From NCBI RefSeq assembly GCF_038396635.1, contig NZ_CP121687.1, positions 2,108,001 through 2,172,000 on the forward strand: 64,000 nucleotides of DNA, in the 5' to 3' direction. Under the pieces are notes generated by a model. That model was given only the letters and a program-made list of their open reading frames with translations. It was not told the DNA's origin and made no database searches. The position numbers were made by a program, and so were the translations under genes. Below, piece by piece: positions 54,579-62,627 of this stretch; positions within the stretch are counted from its first letter, which is position 1; the number at the start of each line of letters is the position of its first letter. The stretch comes from Defluviitalea saccharophila (GTDB lineage: Bacteria; Bacillota; Clostridia; Lachnospirales; Defluviitaleaceae).

Positions 54579-54626
54579 GTAGATATCATATCACAGATAA
54601 ACTTAAAATTTCAACAGTATATTATT

Positions 54627-55619
54627 TTAATTATATTTTTTAAGTATTCGTATATCTGTTCCGATAAATTTCAACGCTTTATAGTTTCCAAACACCCTGG
54701 ATACAATTCTTTCGGAATATTGCTTTTGCCAGTCATTAGGAGAGAGGTTTGTAGAGATTATGGTAGGCTTTCTGTCAAGGAGCCTTGCATTGAGACAGTT
54801 AAAGAGTTCTGCTCCGGTAAGGGCGGTATTAAATTCTGTGCCTAAATCGTCAATAATAAGCAAGTCCACCGTAAAAATGGCGTCAAGATAGGCCTTGGAA
54901 TCTTCATTTTCTTCTTTACGAAATCTTTCCTGTTCAAAAAGCTTAAAAAGCTGAAAGGCCGTTAAGTAAAGTACGGTTTTTCCGCGATCTAAGAGGTCTT
55001 TTGCAATACAGTTACATAAAAAAGTTTTCCCGAGGCCGGGATCTCCGTAAAAGATCATATTGTTGAAGGTATCATCAAATTCGTCTACAAATCGGATGCA
55101 ATGGCTGTAAATATTTTTAATGTTTTCTCTCGGAGAGATATTGGCCTGAGGATGAATTTCATCGGAGTAATAACCAAAATTAAAGTTTTCAAAATTCTCT
55201 ACGGACAAGATATCCTTTAAATTGGATTGGTCATAGGCTACATCAATAAGAGCCTGCTTAAAGCAGTGACATGGGGAATTATTAATATAACCCGTATCCT
55301 TGCAGTCGGAGCAGCTATAGGAAGGCTCTAAATAATCTTTATCATATCCATTAACGTATAAAAGCTCTGCTTTTTCAATGACTAAATCTAAGTTCCGCTG
55401 CTCTAAAGATTTGATCAATTCATCCGCTTTTTCAGGATACTGCAAAACAAGCTTTGAAACCTCTATACCGGTAGAGGAAAGGATTCTATCTATCTCAGCA
55501 ATCCTGGGGATTCTGGCATATACTTCTTCCTGTCTGGCTTTTAATCGCCTGTTTGACATGTCCCTTTTGATTTCATAATCCCTCAGGATTTTTTTGTACT
55601 GATTTTCTTTTACCGTCAT
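54627..55619 (-). CDS. dnaI: DnaI/DnaC-like helicase loader (AAA+)
   Basis: 330 residues. N-terminal basic helical region, a Cys cluster YSCSDCKDTGYINNSPCHCFKQ as in DnaI zinc domains, then an AAA+ domain with Walker A FYGDPGLGKTFLCN and Walker B LLIIDDLGTEF. Loads the replicative helicase. ATG 55619 sits 6 nt after AGGCAGGTG; a GTG at 55628 overlapping the upstream stop is an alternative. Directly downstream of a DnaD-like gene. Confidence 0.9.
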   Translation of the reverse strand: MTVKENQYKKILRDYEIKRDMSNRRLKARQEEVYARIPRIAEIDRILSSTGIEVSKLVLQYPEKADELIKSLEQRNLDLVIEKAELLYVNGYDKDYLEPSYSCSDCKDTGYINNSPCHCFKQALIDVAYDQSNLKDILSVENFENFNFGYYSDEIHPQANISPRENIKNIYSHCIRFVDEFDDTFNNMIFYGDPGLGKTFLCNCIAKDLLDRGKTVLYLTAFQLFKLFEQERFRKEENEDSKAYLDAIFTVDLLIIDDLGTEFNTALTGAELFNCLNARLLDRKPTIISTNLSPNDWQKQYSERIVSRVFGNYKALKFIGTDIRILKKYN

Positions 55620-55624
55620 CCATA

Positions 55625-56710
55625 TCACCTGCCTTCAGAAAGCTGTTTACTAAGATATTCTCTTTCTAACCGTTCTAACTCATCAAAATCCCAATTCCTT
55701 TGCTTAAAGTTTACGAATTTACTAGGTTTTGAATAATAATCCGCTGTTTGAGAATCACTGGAATTAGAACCATTTTGCATAGTTTTCTTTTGAAGATATG
55801 CAGCGTCTAATTTTTCAATGTCTTCCAGGGATTTCACTTTATTTTTTGCCCAACTCTTTAATATAGAATCGGTATACTGAAAGCTTGGTTTTTGAGTTTG
55901 AGCAATGGTTCTTCTGCACGCCTCTAAAATAATATCTAAAGCAAAAGTACTGATCCATTTATCCATACATTCAATCTCAGAAGGGGCAGGGTCTCTATTG
56001 GTCAGCCCAAAGCATTTCATGATTTCCCTGTAATCGTTATTAAATACTTTCATTCTGGCTTTGGCTTTTTCAACGGTAGTAATCCCTTCTTCTACCCAGG
56101 TAATGGCCACCTTCTCGATATATCGAATGCTTCTATGGTTATTAGAGATGCAGTGCTCCAATAAAAGTTCTATCACATCTAAAGGCAGTCTTAGCCAATC
56201 GTATAAGCTATATAAAATCTTTAAATCGTTGTGATTTAACATTCGCCCTAAATATCTTTCAGCAATCTTAAAAAGCTGACTGATTTCAGGATTTTTCATG
56301 TAAATTGTTAATTCTTCCGGGCTATAGTCCGGCTTTGATTCTAAATGAATATGTACGTTTTTATTTTCAACAGCAGCGTTAGGAAGCTCAACTTTAGGAT
56401 TCGGTTCCGTAGAAGACACTGGCATACGATAGGCAATATAAATATTATCGTCATCATGCCATTCAAAATCCATCAGGCCTTGCTCTTTCCAATATTGGAA
56501 TGCCTTTATGACATCCGATTCTAATAAGTCCAGTTTTTCTGCCATTTCTTTCGAGGTGAGATTGTGTTGGCAGTGGTAGCAAAAGCGATAGCCGTATAAA
56601 TACACTTTAACAAAATTTCCATTTGCTTTTGGCATATAGGTATCAATAAATTCATTGGAAATTGGTGTTGTGGATAATTCTAGATTGTTTTTAATATTTA
56701 GAATCGCCAT
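55625..56710 (-). CDS. DnaD/DnaB-like replication initiation protein
   Basis: 361 residues. N-terminal winged helix (NLTSKEMAEKLDLLESDVIKAFQYWKEQGLMDFEW), a DnaD/DnaB_2 domain (LTIYMKNPEISQLFKIAERYLGRMLNHNDLKILYSLYDWLRLPLDVIELLLEHC) and a second, similar segment near 235-310. Start ATG 56710 because AAAGGAGGG precedes it; a TTG at 56731 lies before that site. Forms the primosome with the DnaI-like protein, with which it overlaps by 3 nt at the GTGA. Its promoter region faces a DnaA-box cluster. Confidence 0.85.
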   Translation of the reverse strand: MAILNIKNNLELSTTPISNEFIDTYMPKANGNFVKVYLYGYRFCYHCQHNLTSKEMAEKLDLLESDVIKAFQYWKEQGLMDFEWHDDDNIYIAYRMPVSSTEPNPKVELPNAAVENKNVHIHLESKPDYSPEELTIYMKNPEISQLFKIAERYLGRMLNHNDLKILYSLYDWLRLPLDVIELLLEHCISNNHRSIRYIEKVAITWVEEGITTVEKAKARMKVFNNDYREIMKCFGLTNRDPAPSEIECMDKWISTFALDIILEACRRTIAQTQKPSFQYTDSILKSWAKNKVKSLEDIEKLDAAYLQKKTMQNGSNSSDSQTADYYSKPSKFVNFKQRNWDFDELERLEREYLSKQLSEGR

Positions 56711-56748
56711 CACTATCCCTCCTTTCAACAAGGTCCATTGGTACTGCT

Positions 56749-56762
56749 ATTATACCATATTC
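56749..56762 (-). promoter_or_regulatory. Extended -10 promoter of the dnaD-dnaI pair
   Basis: On the minus strand ATGG precedes TATAAT (56754-56749); -35 not clear. The tandem DnaA boxes lie about 80-100 bp upstream of it. Confidence 0.55.
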
Positions 56763-56832
56763 TTTTTGGAATGTTTATAAAAGAAAATTTAGACTTCTAT
56801 AATTCTATACACATTCATTATGTTAATAACTT

Positions 56833-57016
56833 TGTGGATAATGTGGATAAGTTAACACAATACCCGTATATTTTTGGATATAAAATTCCCAAAAGGCTAA
56901 GCTTTTGGGAATCAAAACTGCTGTAAAAATGTGGAATTTAAGGTTTGTTAAAGAGGAAATTATTCACATGATATCTTTTGAGATTCTGTTGACAATTCTG
57001 TGGATAATGTGGATAA
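56833..57016. promoter_or_regulatory. DnaA-box cluster
   Basis: Five boxes: TGTGGATAA at 56833-56841 and 56842-56850 (tandem), TTATTCACA at 56960-56968 (opposite direction, at the murC stop), and TGTGGATAA at 56999-57007 and 57008-57016 (tandem, inside murC). The four are perfect TTATCCACA boxes; the fifth fits TTATNCACA. A near-match CTATACACA lies at 56805-56813 in an AT-rich stretch. Confidence 0.75.
56885..56912 (-). terminator. Hairpin downstream of murC, probable terminator
   Basis: ATTCCCAAAAG (56885-56895) pairs perfectly with CTTTTGGGAAT (56902-56912). On the minus strand TTTTATAT follows, a moderate U-tract after murC. Confidence 0.6.
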
Positions 57017-58402
57017 ATTGGTTCCTAAAAGGTCTTCGCCTATTGTATTCACATCTCCAGCCCCCATAGTTATCAACAGGTCCCCTGGGATACAATTTTG
57101 TAAAAGAAAATTTTCTATGGACTCAAAATCTGAGAAGTAATATGCTTTTTTTCCTAATTTTTCAATTTCTCTTTGTAAATCCTTTGAGTGTACTTCACCT
57201 AAATCTTTTTCACGGGCGGCATAAATATCTGTTAAAATGATGTGATCCGCTGCTGTTAAGGCTTCGGCAAATTCCTTTAAAAATGCCTTAGTTCTTGAAT
57301 AAGTATGGGGTTGGAACACACACCATAATCTATTGTGGGGATAACGATTTGCCACGGCCAGGGTAGCTTTTATTTCTGTGGGGTGGTGGGCATAATCGTC
57401 CACGACGGTAATCCCTTTTAGATCCCCTTTAATCTCAAATCGCTGATGGGTGCCCACAAATTTTTTTAATCCATTTGCCATATCTTCTACGGATATATCT
57501 AATGCATGGGCACAGGCACAAGCGGCAAGGGCATTATAAATATTATGAATACCCGGTACACTTAAAGAAATTCTGCCCATGTTTTTTCCTTGATAAAATA
57601 AATCAAAGCTTCCGCAGGCTTTTTCATTATAGGAAATATTGGCGGCAGTCCACATCACACGACTGGCATCGGTACCAAAGGTGATTACCCTGCAATTCAC
57701 TTCATCCAGTATGGCATGGATATTTTCTATGTCGCCGTTAATCACCAATGCGCCCTCTCTGGGGATTCTTTTTGCAAAAGCAGTAAAGGATTTCATGATA
57801 TGATGAATATCTTTAAAATAATCCAGATGATCTTCTTCGATATTTAAAATAATGCCTATGTAAGGATAGAATTTAAGAAAACTATCACAGTATTCACAGG
57901 CTTCGGTAATAAAATAATCAGAATGGCCCGTACGGATATTTCCCCCTATGGCATCTAATATGCCTCCTACGGATATGGTAGGATCTTTTTTAGTTTCCAA
58001 TAAAATATGGGATAACATAGAGGTTGTTGTAGTTTTTCCGTGGGTTCCGGAAACTGCTATGGCATAAGGATAATTCTTCATAATCTGGCCAAGGAATTCT
58101 GCGCGGTCCATCGTAGGGATATTCTTTTTTCTGGCTTCCATAAGCTCAGGGTTATCTTCTTTAACAGCTGCCGTATAAACCACGAGGTCCAAATCCTCTT
58201 TAATATTTGAAGGCAAATGCCCTAAATGAAAGTCAACTCCCAGTTGCTCCAAATGACGGGTGATTTTGGAGTTTTTCATGTCAGAACCGGATACTTTAAA
58301 CCCCTTTTTTACGAGGATTTCTGCCAAGCCGCTCATACTGATACCGCCAATGCCTATGAAATGGATCTTTTGATTGGTGTTTTCAAAATTAATATCTAGC
58401 AT
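56960..58402 (-). CDS. murC: UDP-N-acetylmuramate--L-alanine ligase
   Basis: 480 residues. IHFIGIGGISMSGLAEILVKKG, ATP loop VSGTHGKTTTTSMLSHIL, and VDDYAHHPTEIKATL are intact MurC motifs; it adds L-alanine to UDP-MurNAc. ATG 58402 is preceded by AGAGGTG. The C-terminus NLSTLSTELSTESQ is odd: its Leu-Ser-Thr repeats are encoded by DnaA boxes, suggesting a coding tail shaped by a DNA signal. Divergent from purR. Confidence 0.95.
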   Translation of the reverse strand: MLDINFENTNQKIHFIGIGGISMSGLAEILVKKGFKVSGSDMKNSKITRHLEQLGVDFHLGHLPSNIKEDLDLVVYTAAVKEDNPELMEARKKNIPTMDRAEFLGQIMKNYPYAIAVSGTHGKTTTTSMLSHILLETKKDPTISVGGILDAIGGNIRTGHSDYFITEACEYCDSFLKFYPYIGIILNIEEDHLDYFKDIHHIMKSFTAFAKRIPREGALVINGDIENIHAILDEVNCRVITFGTDASRVMWTAANISYNEKACGSFDLFYQGKNMGRISLSVPGIHNIYNALAACACAHALDISVEDMANGLKKFVGTHQRFEIKGDLKGITVVDDYAHHPTEIKATLAVANRYPHNRLWCVFQPHTYSRTKAFLKEFAEALTAADHIILTDIYAAREKDLGEVHSKDLQREIEKLGKKAYYFSDFESIENFLLQNCIPGDLLITMGAGDVNTIGEDLLGTNLSTLSTELSTESQKISCE

Positions 58403-58551
58403 AGTGCACCTCTATTCGTTTATATTATAGATTTATATTAAAACAAGAATGAATAATTTATTCCACAAAACCAAAAATTGATTTTAACATGGATTATTCT
58501 AAATATAATATTATACTACATTATTATTCCAGAAAAAAGTAAAACTTGAAA

Positions 58552-58587
58552 CCGAATATTTTATCAAAAAAGACTTAAAATATTCGG
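58552..58587. promoter_or_regulatory. PurBox palindrome upstream of purR
   Basis: CCGAATATTTTA (58552-58563) and TAAAATATTCGG (58576-58587) are inverted copies separated by 12 nt, each with the CCGAA core of PurR boxes. The right half overlaps the purR -35 (TTAAAA 58575-58580; TATAAT 58598-58603; 17-nt spacer), so purR is probably autoregulated and PRPP-responsive. Confidence 0.8.
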
Positions 58588-58645
58588 CAATTTGGTGTAT
58601 AATGATAAGAACTATACCATTTTAGTAAATGGAAGGAGTTCAACA

Positions 58646-59455
58646 GTGAATCGAATTAACAAAAGTGAACGGATAGGAACCATTATAAAAATTCTTACGG
58701 AGAATCCACAGAAGATTTTTACTCTTAATAAATTTGGAGAGTTATTTGAGTGTGCCAAATCCACTTTAAGTGAAGACATTGATATTGTAAAAAATATATT
58801 CAATAAGTTTGAATTAGGTGAAATTGAAACCGTAGCGGGAGCTGCAGGGGGCGTCTTTTATAAACCTGTGATGACAAAAGACAAGATTAAAAATTTCTGC
58901 GAAGAACTCTGCGCAAAAATTAACCAAACCGACAGAATTATTCCCGGAGGATATATATATTTAAACGATATCATTTATTCTCCAGAAATCAGCTATACTA
59001 TGGGAAAAGCCTTAGCCAGTTTTTTTCAGCACCTTGAGTTTGATTATATTGTTACCATTGAAACAAAAGGTATTCCCATTGCCCTAATGACCGCAAGAGT
59101 ATTAAATAAACCTTTAGTTGTCGTAAGAAAGGAAGGGAAACTAACAGACGGAACAGCGATTCATATGAATTATTTAACGGGGTCTTCAAAAAGAATCCAG
59201 ACCATGTCCTTAGCCAAACGCTCTCTGCCTAAGGGGTCAAAAGTCATTTTTATTGATGATTTTATGAAAGCAGGGGGAACAGCCAAAGGGATCGTAGACT
59301 TGATGAAAGAATTTGAATGCGAAGCTGTTGGAGTCGGGGTTTTAATGGCAACAAAAGAGCCAAAAGAAAAGCTGGTGGAAGATTACGTTACCTTGCTGGT
59401 TTTAGAAAAAGTAGATGAAGAAAAAAAAGAGATTATCGTAAAATCATCCTTATAG
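58646..59455 (+). CDS. purR: PurR, purine operon repressor (Bacillus type)
   Basis: 269 residues. N-terminal winged helix (RIGTIIKILTENPQKIFTLNKFGELFECAKSTLSEDI) and C-terminal phosphoribosyltransferase-like domain with the PRPP loop VIFIDDFMKAGGTAKGIVDLM. Start GTG 58646, 7 nt after GGAAGGAG. Binds PurBoxes and is released by PRPP. Its own promoter has a PurBox pair. Confidence 0.94.
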   Translation: MNRINKSERIGTIIKILTENPQKIFTLNKFGELFECAKSTLSEDIDIVKNIFNKFELGEIETVAGAAGGVFYKPVMTKDKIKNFCEELCAKINQTDRIIPGGYIYLNDIIYSPEISYTMGKALASFFQHLEFDYIVTIETKGIPIALMTARVLNKPLVVVRKEGKLTDGTAIHMNYLTGSSKRIQTMSLAKRSLPKGSKVIFIDDFMKAGGTAKGIVDLMKEFECEAVGVGVLMATKEPKEKLVEDYVTLLVLEKVDEEKKEIIVKSSL

Positions 59456-59475
59456 ACGGCCTTTTAGGCCGTTTT
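59456..59475 (+). terminator. Intrinsic terminator after purR
   Basis: ACGGCC-TTTTA-GGCCGT followed by TTTAA; the stem starts right after the stop codon. Confidence 0.8.
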
Positions 59476-59587
59476 AACATAATAGTTATAAATTTTCAAC
59501 AATTATGGATTGCTAAAATATAACAGTTTGTGATATTATAAATATACTAGAAACTAAATATATATTGAGAAGGGGAAGTGGGGGACT

Positions 59588-60865
59588 ATGCACAAAAAAG
59601 AGATTATTTCCATGCTTTTAGCAGGAGGACAAGGAAGCCGTCTTGGCATACTCACTAAGAATCTTGCAAAGCCTGCAGTTACTTTCGGAGGGAAATATCG
59701 AATTATCGACTTCGCCTTAAGTAATTGTATTAATTCAGGAATTGATACCGTAGGCGTTCTCACTCAATATGAACCACTACGCTTAAATCAACATATAGGG
59801 ATAGGTATTCCTTGGGACCTCGATAGAAAGTCAGGGGGCGTTACGATTTTATCTCCCTATGTAAAAGAACAAGAAGGGGCTTGGTATTCGGGAACAGCTA
59901 ACGCTATTTATCAAAATATCAAGTTCATTGACAATTATAATCCTGAGTATGTACTGATTCTTTCAGGAGACCATATCTATAAGATGGATTATAGTAAGAT
60001 GTTAGATTACCATAAAGAAAATAACTGTGATGCAACCATTGCCGTATTAGAAATTCCGATAGAAGAAGCCCATCGCTTTGGAATTATGAATACCGGAGAC
60101 GGAGATCGCATCGTTGAATTTGAAGAAAAGCCCAAAAATCCTAAGAGCAATTTAGCGTCCATGGGCATTTACATATTTACATGGAAAAAATTAAGACAAG
60201 CACTCATTGATGATAATGCGCGCCATGAAGACAGCGATTTTGGAAAGCATATTATTCCTACGATGTTAGAAAATGAAGATAGGGTTTATGCGTATCGCTT
60301 CAGAGATTATTGGAAAGATGTAGGAACCATCGAATCTTATTGGCAAGCCAATATGGAACTTATTGAAACGCTCCCCAGTTTTAATTTATATGAAGAGTTC
60401 TGGAAGTTTTATACCAATTTAGATGACCAGACACCTCAATATATTGGGGGAGAAGCAGAAGTTCAAAAGAGTATTATCTCGGAAGGCTGCGAAGTCTACG
60501 GAGAAGTCATCAATTCCGTATTAGGGCCTGGAGTAATTGTAGAAAAAGGCGCTGTTGTAAAAGATACGATTGTAATGGCAAATACCGTAGTAAAAGAAGG
60601 TTCTGTGCTTGATCGCTGCATCGTAGCTGAAAATTGCATCATTAATGAAAATGTTAGAATAGGAGAAGGAGAAAACATACCTAATGAAAAGAAACCAAGC
60701 ATATATAACACAGGTATTAGTGTTGTAGGGGAAAACACTACGATACCTGAGGGCGTATGGATTGGTAAAAACTGTGTTGTATATGGGGATACAACACCGG
60801 AGCATTATGACAACGGAAGATTAGAGTCAGGATCTTCTCTGATTCTGGAAGGGGTGGAAGCATGA
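59588..60865 (+). CDS. glgC: Glucose-1-phosphate adenylyltransferase
   Basis: 425 residues. Catalytic N-domain with [44 protein letters not shown] and [12 protein letters not shown]-terminal left-handed beta-helix repeats ([20 protein letters not shown]). Makes ADP-glucose for glycogen/granulose storage. ATG after AAGGGGAAGTGGGGG. Overlaps glgD by ATGA. Confidence 0.96.
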   Translation: MHKKEIISMLLAGGQGSRLGILTKNLAKPAVTFGGKYRIIDFALSNCINSGIDTVGVLTQYEPLRLNQHIGIGIPWDLDRKSGGVTILSPYVKEQEGAWYSGTANAIYQNIKFIDNYNPEYVLILSGDHIYKMDYSKMLDYHKENNCDATIAVLEIPIEEAHRFGIMNTGDGDRIVEFEEKPKNPKSNLASMGIYIFTWKKLRQALIDDNARHEDSDFGKHIIPTMLENEDRVYAYRFRDYWKDVGTIESYWQANMELIETLPSFNLYEEFWKFYTNLDDQTPQYIGGEAEVQKSIISEGCEVYGEVINSVLGPGVIVEKGAVVKDTIVMANTVVKEGSVLDRCIVAENCIINENVRIGEGENIPNEKKPSIYNTGISVVGENTTIPEGVWIGKNCVVYGDTTPEHYDNGRLESGSSLILEGVEA

Positions 60866-61971
60866 GAGCGGTTGGAATTATCTTAGAAGGCGGAAAAAGT
60901 GAAAAGCTAAAGGATTTACTTGTAAAAAGAGCTATTCCGGCTATGCCCATAGGCGGATGTTATAGAGCAGTAGACTTTACTCTTAGCAATATGGCTAATT
61001 CGGGAATCAATAAAGTAGCCGTTATTACCCAATACAACTGCCGTTCCCTTTTAGACCATTTATCCTCTGCAAAGTGGTGGGATCTAGGAAGAAAACAAGG
61101 AGGACTTTTTGTTTTCTCACCTTACATCTCCAATAATAATCCTTTCGGATATCGTGGAACTGCAGATGCCATCTATAGAAATATAAGCTTCTTAAAGAAA
61201 AGTAACGAACCCTTTGTAATCATCGCATCTGGGGACGATATTTATAAAATGGATTATAATAAAGTGCTTGAATATCATCAGCAAAAACAAGCGGATATTA
61301 CCATCGTATGCAAGGATTTAAAAGGAGAAGATGTATCCGATTACGGCGTTATGAATCTTGATGAGGATTATAGATTAAAGGAATTCGAAGAAAAGCCAAT
61401 CGATCCTCAAAGCAGTATCATATCTTTAGGCATTTATGTGATACAAAGAACCCTGCTGATTAAGCTTTTAGAAGATATCGTATCCGAAGGTCGTTTTGAT
61501 ATTGTAAACGATATTATTGTAAGATACAGAAGAAAACTTAAAATATACGGATATCCTTTTGAAGGATACTGGAGAAGCATCAGAACAACAGAGTCCTACT
61601 TTGATGTAAATATGGACTTCTTAAAGAAAGATGTAAGAGATTTATTCTTAAATCAATATCCGTATATTGCAACAAAAGTAAAGGACGAACCACCTGCAAA
61701 ATACAATCCAGGAGCTTGCGTAAAAGACTGCTTGGTTGGCGGAGGCTCCATTATAAACGGATGTGTAGAAAGTTCTGTTTTATTTAGAAAAGTCTTTACA
61801 GGTACAGATTCACATATTAAAAATTCTGTTATCATGGAAGGCACATATGTTGGAAACAACTGCAAGATTGAATACGCAATCTTAGATAAAGAAGTTGTAG
61901 TTTCTGACGGAAGAGAGCTTATCGGTACGAAGGAAAAACCGATTATTTTGAAAAAAGGTAGCGTAATTTAG
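60862..61971 (+). CDS. glgD: GlgD, regulatory subunit of ADP-glucose pyrophosphorylase
   Basis: 369 residues. Same fold as glgC but with degenerate active-site motifs: [22 protein letters not shown] replaces the GGQGSRL loop, and [12 protein letters not shown] remains. In Firmicutes GlgD pairs with GlgC and raises activity rather than catalysing. Coupled to glgC through ATGA. Confidence 0.92.
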   Translation: MRAVGIILEGGKSEKLKDLLVKRAIPAMPIGGCYRAVDFTLSNMANSGINKVAVITQYNCRSLLDHLSSAKWWDLGRKQGGLFVFSPYISNNNPFGYRGTADAIYRNISFLKKSNEPFVIIASGDDIYKMDYNKVLEYHQQKQADITIVCKDLKGEDVSDYGVMNLDEDYRLKEFEEKPIDPQSSIISLGIYVIQRTLLIKLLEDIVSEGRFDIVNDIIVRYRRKLKIYGYPFEGYWRSIRTTESYFDVNMDFLKKDVRDLFLNQYPYIATKVKDEPPAKYNPGACVKDCLVGGGSIINGCVESSVLFRKVFTGTDSHIKNSVIMEGTYVGNNCKIEYAILDKEVVVSDGRELIGTKEKPIILKKGSVI

Positions 61972-62014
61972 CCTAAGTTGTATTATTAAGTAAAATTAGA
62001 ATATAGAAAACATA

Positions 62015-62043
62015 TTGATATTTGGATAAATCTGTTATATAAT
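62015..62043 (+). promoter_or_regulatory. Promoter of spoVG
   Basis: TTGATA (62015-62020), 17-nt spacer, TATAAT (62038-62043); a SigA-type promoter. No clear SigH promoter was seen although spoVG is SigH-driven in Bacillus. Confidence 0.7.
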
Positions 62044-62115
62044 AAGGTCATATATGGAAACGGGATCTGGGGGGTTACTCTAGGACCGCATCATGTTACA
62101 GAGAGGAGTTCACAT

Positions 62116-62421
62116 ATGGAAATCACAGATATTCGTGTACGTAAAATTAACAAGGAAGGTAAAATGAAGGCAGTTGTTTCTGTTACTTTTGATAACGAAT
62201 TTGTTGTGCATGATATTAAGGTAATCGAAGGCGATAAGGGTCGTTTTATTGCAATGCCCAGCCGTAAGACGATTGATGGAGAATTTAGAGATATTGCTCA
62301 TCCAATTAATTCTACAACCCGTGATAAGATCCAAACAGCTGTTTTGGAAAAGTATGAAATGGTGCTTCTAGCAGAATCAGATGAAGTTGAGGACGAAATT
62401 GCTGCCGATATCGAAATGTAA
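62116..62421 (+). CDS. spoVG: SpoVG, RNA/DNA-binding regulator
   Basis: 101 residues, standard length. [39 protein letters not shown] and [19 protein letters not shown] are nearly family consensus. In Firmicutes it affects septation, sporulation and gene expression. ATG after GAGAGGAG. Typically next to purR and glmU, as here; yabJ is missing and glgCD sit between. Confidence 0.96.
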   Translation: MEITDIRVRKINKEGKMKAVVSVTFDNEFVVHDIKVIEGDKGRFIAMPSRKTIDGEFRDIAHPINSTTRDKIQTAVLEKYEMVLLAESDEVEDEIAADIEM

Positions 62422-62431
62422 TGAGTAATTC

Positions 62432-62480
62432 AAAGGACGGTTCCTTTCGGTTTTTAAAACCATAAGGAGCCGTCCTTTTT
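62432..62480 (+). terminator. Intrinsic terminator after spoVG
   Basis: AAAGGACGGTTCCTT pairs with AAGGAGCCGTCCTTT (G-T pair), followed by TT. Palindromic element copy g starts directly afterwards. Confidence 0.85.
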
Positions 62481-62570
62481 GATTATATAGGAAATTCCTA
62501 TGCAATAAAAAGCCTTTTGGGCAGAATGCACACTCGCGCATATTGTATTTTGTTGGCTTTCTTATTGAAA
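62481..62570 (+). repeat. Terminator-associated palindromic element, copy g (long form, shortened hairpin)
   Basis: TTATATAGGAAATTCCTATGCAATAAAAAGCC, then TTTTGGGCAGAATGCACACTCGCGCATATTG. The centre of the first hairpin is deleted compared with copy d, but the second module and tail match it. Confidence 0.75.
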
Positions 62571-62627
62571 ATTTATTATAAACATGAGAAAATGTAGGGG
62601 ATATTATGAAACAAGGAAGGGATAGGA

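Noticed and set aside
56750-57016. Chromosomal oriC
   Set aside because: DnaA boxes and AT-rich DNA are present, but dnaA/dnaN are absent and no skew data are available; kept as DnaA-box cluster only.
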